Source of the DNA: Pyropia yezoensis
Taxonomy: Eukaryota > Rhodophyta > Bangiophyceae > Bangiales > Bangiaceae
DNA length: 64,000 nt
Reading direction: 5' to 3'
Assembly: GCA_009829735.1 (NCBI GenBank)
Contig: CM020619.1
Coordinates: 25,011,554 to 25,075,553, forward strand
The translations under genes were made by a program, and so were the position numbers. Shown here piece after piece: positions 31,963 through 40,800 of this stretch. The notes beneath the pieces are model-generated. The model was given only the letters and a program-made list of their open reading frames with translations. It searched no databases and was not told where the DNA came from. The first letter of the stretch is position 1. The number at the start of each line of letters is the position of its first letter.

Positions 31963-32533
31963 TGTAGAATCCCTGGCCCCGACTTGGCGCCGACCCGGGA
32001 TGGCGACCAGAGGGCTCCAGGTGCCAGAACACGCCCGCCGTGTGGTGATGGTTGGCGGCCGCGGCCCGTGCCCGGCACTGGGACGCGATGGACTACGCTA
32101 TCCACTCGTGAGAGAGGGATTCCAGATGGGTTTTTGCATATTTGTGAGGGACTTGATTTGAAAGAATTTGAGTGTAAGATTAGTGAGTGGGAATAGAATT
32201 AGTAGTGATAGTGGCCCCCGACCTGACGAGGCTAGACTCGGGTCGGGGCCACTCGGGGGTATGGGGGGGCTACCTGGCCAGAGTGCCGAGGCTCCCCCAG
32301 ATGCACGTTAAGAGGGACAGCGAGGCGCCCTTGGCCCGCGCCCTCAGGAAAAAGACAACTGCGCGTTTGCTTTCCTCTTCCCCGTGTGCACTACCGTGCG
32401 TATCTGTTTGCTCTGCGAGCAGGCACGTGAGGCAACAGGCATACCACTCTTGTCGTTCCCCTTTCTGTGTTACCTGTCCCTTTCCTCCGAGGGATATTGA
32501 CACGTGTCTGAGAGGATCGAGTTTTATACCACA
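31963..32533 (+). repeat. Family C LTR, copy 1
   Basis: The 5' part is divergent from the other copies (TGTAGAATCC against TGTAGCATCC, ATGGCGACC against CTGCAACC, TATCCACTCG against TACCCACACG). The rest is nearly identical. It is probably the original left LTR end. Confidence 0.85.
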
Positions 32534-32763
32534 TCTTTGACGGAGCAGCAGGGGATTGGAGTGTTTGAGAAGAGACATTTGGGAGCAGCGGTTGGGTTGC
32601 TCCTGTTCTGTCTTTTTCTGTGGTTTGGGAATTATTTGCACCCGTTCACGGGAATCCCATTCCTGGCTCCCCGACCCCTCTCTTGTGGTCTTGCGATCTT
32701 TGGACACGCAGGCAACTGGACTGTGGATGTCAAGAGACCAACGTGGCTACCCTCCCTGGCTTG

Positions 32764-33384
32764 ATGGTGCCCGAAGGGGTAGACCCCGCGTCCCTTGACG
32801 CATCCTTGGTCACCGCGGGGGACGGTGCACAACCCGGCGTTCTCCCTACGGGCGAAGCAGACCTGGGCGTGACACCCGGTAGCGGACTGGAGTCCACAGG
32901 CGGCCAAGTACCTCCTGCTCCCGTTCCTCCGGCTGACCCTCCTGTGGGAGCGACCCCGGGGTCAACGGCGTTTGCGTCCGCTCGAAGCGGACGTCTCCCT
33001 CCTGTCGGTTCTACTCCTGAACTTCCAGGGATAGCCCCTGGTGTGTTTACTCCTGGACCTACACATGGCAGCTGGGTGTATACACCTCTTCCTGTGGGCG
33101 CTAGCAGTGCCAGAGGCACCGCCCTGACTGGTTCTACGGGTCCCCCTTGTAGCATCCCTGGCCCCGACTTGGCGCCGACCCGGGACTGCAACCAGAGGGC
33201 ACAAGATGCCAGAACACGCCCGCCGTGTGGTGATGATGGTTGGCGGCCGCGGCCCGTGCCCGGCACTGGGACGCGATGGACTACGCTACCCACACGTGAG
33301 AGAGGGATTCCAGATGGGTTTTTGCATATTTGTGAGGGACTTGATTTGAAAGAATTTGAGTGTAAGATTAGTGAGTGGGAATAG
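32764..33384 (+). pseudogene. Family C gag N-terminal remnant, copy 1, reading into the next LTR
   Basis: An ATG at 32764 opens a Pro/Gly/Thr-rich frame (motifs such as PTGEADLGVTPG). It crosses the internal/LTR joint at 33149 and stops at 33384 inside the LTR. It resembles in style the Pro-rich start of element 1 Gag. Everything downstream in a normal element is missing. The other two copies are at 33952-34569 and 35137-35757. Confidence 0.55.
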
Positions 33385-33721
33385 AATTAGTAGTGATAGT
33401 GGCCCCCGACCTGACGAGGCTAGACTCGGGTCGGGGACACTCGGGGGTATGGGGGGGCTACCTGGCCAGAGTGCCGAGGCTCCCCCAGATGCACGTTAAG
33501 AGGGACAGCGAGGCGCCCTTGGCCCGCGCCCTCAGGAAAAAGACAACTGCGCGTTTGCTTTCCTCTTCCCCGTGTGCACTACCGTGCGTATCTGTTTGCT
33601 CTGCGAGCAGGCACGTGAGGCAACAGGCATACCACTCTTGTCGTTCCCCTTTCTGTGTTACCTGTCCCTTTCCTCCGAGGGATATTGACACGTGTCTGAG
33701 AGGATCGAGTTTTATACCACA
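33149..33721 (+). repeat. Family C LTR, copy 2
   Basis: It carries a 3-base duplication (GATGATGG near 33231) that copy 4 shares and copies 1 and 3 lack. Confidence 0.88.
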
Positions 33722-33951
33722 TCTTTGACGGAGCAGCAGGGGATTGGAGTGTTTGAGAAGAGACATTTGGGAGCAGCGGTTGGGTTGCTCCTGTTCTTTC
33801 TTTTTCTGTGGTTTGGGAATTATTTGCACCCGTTCACGGGAATCCCATTCCTGGCTCCCCAACCCCTCTCTTGTGATCTTGCGATCTTTGGACACGCAGG
33901 CAACTGGACTGTGGATGTCAAGAGACCAACGTGGCTACCCTCCCTGGCTTG

Positions 33952-34569
33952 ATGGTGCCCGAAGGGGTAGACCCCGCGTCCCTTGACGCATCCTTGGTCA
34001 CCGCGGGGGACGGTGCACAACCCGGCGTTCTCCCTACGGGCGAAGCAGACCTGGGCGTGACACCCGGTAGCGGACTGGAGTCCACAGGCGGCCAAGTACC
34101 TCCTGCTCCCGTTCCTCCGGCTGACCCTCCTGTGGGAGCGACCCCGGGGTCAACGGCGTTTGCGTCCGCTCGAAGCGGACGTCTCCCTCCTGTCGGTTCT
34201 ACTCCTGAACTTCCAGGGATAGCCCCTGGTGTGTTTACTCCTGGACCTACACATGGCAGCTGGGTGTATACACCTCTTCCTGTGGGCGCTAGCAGTACCA
34301 GAGGCACCGCCCTGACTGGTTCTACGGGTCCCCCTTGTAGCATCCCTGGCCCCGACTTGGCGCCGACCCGGGACTGCAACCAGAGGGCACAAGATGCCAG
34401 AACACGCCCGCCGTGTGGTGATGGTTGGCGGCCGCGGCCCGTGCCCGGCACTGGGACGCGATGGACTACGCTACCCACATGTGAGAGAGGGATTCCAGAT
34501 GGGATTTTGCATATTTGTGAGGGACTTGATTTGAAAGAATTTGAGTGTAAGATTAGTGAGTGGGAATAG
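33952..34569 (+). pseudogene. Family C gag N-terminal remnant, copy 2
   Basis: It has the same structure as copy 1. The internal segment around it carries private changes (TTCTTTC, CCCCAACCCC and GTGATCTT near 33800-33890). Confidence 0.5.
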
Positions 34570-34906
34570 AATTAGTAGTGATAGTGGCCCCCGACCTGAC
34601 GAGGCTAGACTCGGGTCGGGGCCACTCGGGGGTATGGGGGGGCTACCTGGCCAGAGTGCCGAGGCTCCCCCAGATGCACGTTAAGAGGGACAGCGAGGCG
34701 CCCTTGGCCCGCGCCCTCAGGAAAAAGACAACTGCGCGTTTGCTTTCCTCTTCCCCGTGTGCACTACCGTGCGTATCTGTTTGCTCTGCGAGCAGGCACG
34801 TGAGGCAACAGGCATACCACTCTTGTCGTTCCCCTTTCTGTGTTACCTGTCCCTTTCCTCCGAGGGATATTGACACGTGTCTGAGAGGATCGAGTTTTAT
34901 ACCACA
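34336..34906 (+). repeat. Family C LTR, copy 3
   Basis: It lacks the GAT duplication, as in copy 1, and has CCCACATGTGAG near 34475. Confidence 0.88.
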
Positions 34907-35136
34907 TCTTTGACGGAGCAGCAGGGGATTGGAGTGTTTGAGAAGAGACATTTGGGAGCAGCGGTTGGGTTGCTCCTGTTCTGTCTTTTTCTGTGGTTTG
35001 GGAATTATTTGCACCCGTTCACGGGAATCCCATTCCTGGCTCCCCGACCCCTCTCTTGTGGTCTTGCGATCTTTGGACACGCAGGCAACTGGACTGTGGA
35101 TGTCAAGAGACCAACGTGGCTACCCTCCCTGGCTTG

Positions 35137-35757
35137 ATGGTGCCCGAAGGGGTAGACCCCGCGTCCCTTGACGCATCCTTGGTCACCGCGGGGGACGGTG
35201 CACAACCCGGCGTTCTCCCTACGGGCGAAGCAGACCTGGGCGTGACACCCGGTAGCGGACTGGAGTCCACAGGCGGCCAAGTACCTCCTGCTCCCGTTCC
35301 TCCGGCTGACCCTCCTGTGGGAGCGACCCCGGGGTCAACGGCGTTTGCGTCCGCTCGAAGCGGACGTCTCCCTCCTGTCGGTTCTACTCCTGAACTTCCA
35401 GGGATAGCCCCTGGTGTGTTTACTCCTGGACCTACACATGGCAGCTGGGTGTATACACCTCTTCCTGTGGGCGCTAGCAGTGCCAGAGGCACCGCCCTGA
35501 CTGGTTCTACGGGTCCCCCTTGTAGCATCCCTGGCCCCGACTTGGCGCCGACCCGGGACTGCAACCAGAGGGCACAAGATGCCAGAACACGCCCGCCGTG
35601 TGGTGATGATGGTTGGCGGCCGCGGCCCGTGCCCGGCACTGGGACGCGATGGACTACGCTACCCACACGTGAGAGAGGGATTCCAGATGGGTTTTTGCAT
35701 ATTTGTGAGGGACTTGATTTGAAAGAATTTGAGTGTAAGATTAGTGAGTGGGAATAG
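35137..35757 (+). pseudogene. Family C gag N-terminal remnant, copy 3
   Basis: It is practically identical to copy 1 over the internal part and the following LTR start, supporting duplication of a two-unit block. Confidence 0.5.
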
Positions 35758-36094
35758 AATTAGTAGTGATAGTGGCCCCCGACCTGACGAGGCTAGACTC
35801 GGGTCGGGGCCACTCGGGGGTATGGGGGGGCTACCTGGCCAGAGTGCCGAGGCTCCCCCAGATGCACGTTAAGAGGGACAGCGAGGCGCCCTTGGCCCGC
35901 GCCCTCAGGAAAAAGACAACTGCGCGTTTGCTTTCCTCTTCCCCGTGTGCACTACCGTGCGTATCTGTTTGCTCTGCGAGCAGGCACGTGAGGCAACAGG
36001 CATACCACTCTTGTCGTTCCCCTTTCTGTGTTACCTGTCCCTCTCCCCCGAGGGATATTGATACGTGTCTGAGAGGATCGAGTTTTATACCACA
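35521..36094 (+). repeat. Family C LTR, copy 4
   Basis: Its last ~60 bases differ from the others (CTCTCCCCCG for TTTCCTCCG, GATACGTG for GACACGTG). As in the 2.88-kb array, the outermost LTR end keeps a distinct sequence. Confidence 0.85.
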
Positions 36095-37884
36095 ATAGGG
36101 TGACAAACGCTGTGGTTCGACGCCACCACGCCCCTGACGCGGCGCGGCGGCATTGAGTGGGTGACGGCCACGGCAGCGGCAACGGCGGCAGCTGCAGTTA
36201 GTACTTCCAAGGGGACCACCGGGGTCATTTGCAGGCGGCTGTGTGCCGCAGGAACCAACCCTTCTGAAATAGAACAGAGAGAAGGCGAGGTCTTCGCCGA
36301 GGTTTAGTGCCCTCGGCGAGAGTAGCGTAGGGAAAAAGGGGTATGAATTTTCGAAGAGCATCTTTGTGGGGGCGGCGGTTTTGGAGGGGGGCGGTGGGTG
36401 AGGAGACTCTTTCCGTTGGACTGTGACTGACACAACGCCACGCCGTGGGAGTACGCACGCATTTGGCCTCACGGACGCCGACTTGCGCGGCTGACACATT
36501 CCCGGCTTGCCACGCTCCGTGCCTGTCGCTTGTCTCTCGAGCGTCCCACCCAGCTACTCTCCCTGACAGCAAATGTGTGTCGACGGCTGGGTCAGTGCAG
36601 AGAGGTAGGGGGCGGGGCCGGGGTGGTCTGGACAACTATACGGCAGCGTAGCTGCTGTCATCCTGATGAGCGCCCGCATCGGTGTTCGTACATTCGTTGA
36701 TGGGCACTGTCAAGCGGAGCGTTGCACGAGAAACCCCCATTCCCCCCCCCCCCCCCAACTGCACCCAAAAGTGGTGGCCTGGTGGGCGGGGGGGCAGCTA
36801 CACTGCGATTAGCACGCCGGCTAACCAGGCCCCTTTGAGGCTGGAGGCAACGGGCGAGTCGGTTCCCTTCGTGCCTTACTCTGGAGGCCTCGGGGCGTCG
36901 TGGGAGGAGAGGGAGTGCCGGGTGGGGGGGCGAGAGTGGGGTCGGCGGCACTTGCTGGCGGGCGTGAGCGTGTGGGGGTGGCCATCTTGTCCCGCACCGC
37001 TACCCTCCTCGAGCCGACGGTGCCGCGTGTGCCGTGGCTGCCGACGCCAATCATCCCTGGCATCGCCGCCGACCACTACCGCCATCTCCGCCGCGACCCG
37101 CGACCGCCGGAGACCGAGTGCTGCCTAAATTTAGGGCGATCTAGCAGTATGCCACGTTTCCCAGAGGCAGGCAACGCAACCTCCTCGACTGGTACTTTTC
37201 ATGTATTTGATGGGTGAGTGTCAGCCGATGCGGGTGTGCCCCTGGCCGCCCACTATGCAAATTTCAAACAGTTCAAACGGGGGGAGCGGCGTTTGAACTG
37301 CACAAAGAGGCGCGGCGGGTCCCCCTCGCTCCAGAGGCGCAGGTCACGTGGGCACGTGCCGCCGCCATCGGGGCCCTGACGCCCCCCCCCACACCCCCCT
37401 ACGCCCGTGGCGGCGGCCGCCCTCCGCAGAGGGCCACGCGGGGGGGTGCGCCGGCACCCACGCGCAGCCCCTCCTCCCGACCCGCCCTGTTGCACGCAGC
37501 GCCGACTGGCAACGACGCAGTGGTCGATACATAGCGGGTGCGGGTGCCACACGTCGGGTGACGCACGCCCCAGACTTGGACGACAACCAGTCCCACCCCG
37601 ACCTCCCCATCGCCCCGCCCTTCTGCACTATCCCCCCCTCCTCCCGCAGGCACTTTCGCCCACACCGGCACTTTCCCCCCCGCTGCCGCTGCCGCCGTCA
37701 CCACGGCCGCCTCGCCACCCCCTGTTCCTCGACGCCGCCTGACGGCCGCTCGGGTGTGTGTGTCGCTCCCCCGCCCTGTCCACAACCCCCCCCTACAGTT
37801 CCACCCACACCTCCCCCTCCTGTCGCCTGTGCACGCCCACCCCACCCCCCCTTCCCGGTGCCTCGGGTGGCGGGGCTGCCGACC
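36095..37884 (+). other. Intergenic region upstream of TOP2
   Basis: No supported gene is seen. It holds a 15-C run (36742-36756), GC-rich low-complexity sequence and an AT-rich patch near 37120-37215. The TOP2 reading frame is open back to 37348 but without an ATG, so the last part is probably the TOP2 5' leader and promoter. Confidence 0.5.
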
Positions 37885-40800
37885 ATGGCACCGGCGGTGC
37901 TGTCGCCGGTACAGGCGGACGTGCACCCCAATGTGGCCGCCGGGGGCGCCGCGGCGGCGGCGCGTGGCGGCGGCGCCGGCGGCGCTAAGACCATTGAGGA
38001 GACGTACCAAAAGCTGTCCCAGTTGGAGCACATCCTCCTCCGCCCCGACACGTACATTGGATCCCCCGAGCTCACCACCACCACCCGCAAGGTGTGGGAC
38101 GCGACGGCCGGGCGGGTGGTGGAGCGCGACGTGACGTACGCGCCCGGCCTCTACAAGATTTTTGATGAGATCCTTGTCAACGCGGCCGACCACAAGCACC
38201 GGGACGCGTCGATGAGTGCGCTCAAGGTGGACATTGACCCGGAGAACAACCGGGTGTCGGTGTGGAACAATGGGGCGGGCATCCCCGTGGCAATGCACGC
38301 CAAGGAAGGGGTGTACGTGCCGGAGCTCATCTTTGGCCACCTCCTCACGTCGTCCAACTATGACGACGGGGAGAAGAAGGTGGTGGGCGGCCGCAACGGG
38401 TATGGTGCCAAGCTGGCCAACATCTTTTCAACACGCTTTGTCGTCGAGACGGCCGACGCGTCGTCGGGCAAGACGTACAAGCAGACGTTTAAGCGCAACA
38501 TGATGGACCGGGGGACGCCCGCCATCCGGGCGTCGGCCAAGCCCCGCGACACGTGGACGCGCATCACGTTTGAGCCGGACCTGGCCAAGTTTGGTATGGA
38601 CCGCCTCAACGAGGACGCCGTGGCCGTCCTCCAAATGCGGGTGGTGGACATGGCGGGTGTGGTTCCGGGCATTGCGGTGTACCTCAACGGGGCCAAGCTC
38701 AAGATTAACTCGTTCAAGCAGTACGTGGACCTTCACCTTGCCGACGCCCCCGACGCGCCACGCATCCACGACGCCACGAGCGGGCGGTGGGAGGTGGTGG
38801 TGTCGCTCAGCGACGGACAGCTGACGCAGACCAGCTTTGTGAACAGCATCGCTACCACCAAGGGCGGGACGCACGTCAATCATGTGGCGGACCAGCTGGT
38901 AAGCCGCATCCAGGAGCACATTGCCAAAAAGCACAAGACTCTCAAGGTCAAGCCTTTCCAAATCAAGTCACAGCTGTCCATCTACGTCAAGTGCCTTGTC
39001 GAAAACCCCGCGTTTGACTCGCAGACCAAGGAGATGCTCACGTCCCGGCCCGCCTCGTTTGGCTCCAAATGGGTCTGCCCCGACCGGATGGCCAAGGACC
39101 TCATCAAGTCGGGGGTGGTGGAGAGTGTGCTGAGCCTCGCCGAGTCACGGCAGGTCAAGGAGCTGGCCAAGACGGACGGTGGGAAGCGCGCGCGGGTGTC
39201 GGGCATTCCCAAGCTGGACGACGCCAACCTGGCGGGCACCCGCGACAGCGCCAAGTGCACCCTCATCCTCACTGAAGGCGACTCTGCCAAGGCGCTGGCC
39301 ATCTCGGGGCTGTCTGTCGTGGGCCGCGACTATTACGGCGTTTTCCCGCTGCGGGGCAAGCTGCTCAACGTTCGGGAGGCCACCCACAAGCAGATTATGG
39401 ACAACGCGGAGATCACCAACCTCAAGAAGATTATCGGGCTGCAGCACGGCAAGAGGTACGACGCGACGAGCATCAAGTCGCTGCGGTATGGCCACGTCCT
39501 CATCATGACGGACCAGGACCACGACGGCTCCCACATCAAGGGGCTGCTCGTCAACATGTTCCACCACTTTTGGCCGACGCTGCTGCAGTTCCCCAACTTC
39601 CTTGAGGAGTTTATCACCCCTATTGTGCGCGTCACCCGCAAGGGTGTGCCTGCCAAGCTGGCCGACGCCTCTGCCCGCACCTTTTACACCATCCCTGAGT
39701 TCCAAACGTGGGTCGAGACGACGGGCCGTGCCATTTCAGGGTGGAAGGTCAAGTACTACAAGGGCCTGGGCACGAGCACGGCGGCAGAGGCCAAGGCCTA
39801 CTTCTCGGACCTGAACCGCCACCAGCTGACATTCCAGTGGTCTGGTGCGGGCGACTCGGAGATGATTGACCTGGCCTTTTCCAAGCTCAAGATTGCCGAA
39901 CGCAAGACGTGGCTCGCCAACTACGTGCCGGGCACCTTTTTCGACCACGCCGCAGATCAGCTCACCTACTCCAACTTCATCAACAAGGAGCTCATCCTCT
40001 TCTCCATGCACGACAATGAGCGCTCCATCCCGTCGGTGATTGACGGCTTCAAGCCCTCCCAGCGCAAGGTGCTGTACGCCTGCTTTAAGCGTAAGCTGCG
40101 AGCGGAAATCAAGGTGGTCCAGCTGGCTGGCTACGTGTCGGAGCACGCAGCCTACCACCACGGGGAGGCATCACTGCAGGCCACGATTGTTGGGCTGGCC
40201 CAGAACTTTGTGGGCGCCAACAACATCAACCTCCTCACCCCCGACGGTCAGTTCGGCACCCGCCTGGCGGGGGGCAAAGACGCCGCCTCGTCCCGGTACA
40301 TCTTTACGCGCCTGGCGCCCATCACGCGGGCCATCTTTCCAGAAGCCGACGACGCCCTCCTCGACTACCTGGAGGACGATGGCAAGGGCATTGAGCCCAA
40401 GTGGTACTGCCCCGTCATCCCGATGGTGCTGGTCAATGGCGCCGACGGCATTGGCACGGGCTGGTCCACCACCGTTCCGTGCTACAACCCCGCCGACCTG
40501 ATTGCCAATGTGCGGCGGCTGCTCAAGGGCGAGTCGGTGACGCCCATGCAGCCGTGGTACCGGGGCTTTACCGGCACTGTATCCCCTGTGCAGAACGCGC
40601 CCACCTTTGACGTCCACGGGGTGGTGTCGGACCTGGGCGACGGGCGGCTGCAGCTGTCGGAGCTCCCCATCCGCACTTGGACGTCCCCGTACAAGGAGTG
40701 GCTCGAGTCGATGATTATAGGGGTGGGCGCCGGCGCCGACACTGCGGCTGAGGGTGGTGGTGGGGGGCGCGCCAAGGCAGTGGCGCCCTTCCTCAAGGAC

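Larger units (their letters stand above)
31963..36094 (+). mobile_element. Tandem LTR array of family C: four LTRs and three gag remnants
   Basis: LTRs are at 31963-32533, 33149-33721, 34336-34906 and 35521-36094 (571-574 bp, TGTAG...CCACA ends). The internal pieces are 32534-33148, 33722-34335 and 34907-35520 (about 614 bp). Each internal piece begins with the same PBS-like GGAGCAGCAGGGGA as element 1, holds a Pro/Gly-rich Gag start, and passes straight into the next LTR without pol or a purine tract. The array is inserted in element A's integrase. The right flank at 36095 is not A and shows no target duplication, so a rearrangement ended the array there. Confidence 0.85.

Noticed and set aside
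37399..38340. Long minus-strand ORFs across TOP2 (for example 313 and 640 codons)
   Set aside because: They are antisense to conserved TOP2 codons in GC-rich DNA, have low-complexity products and have no recognisable domains.
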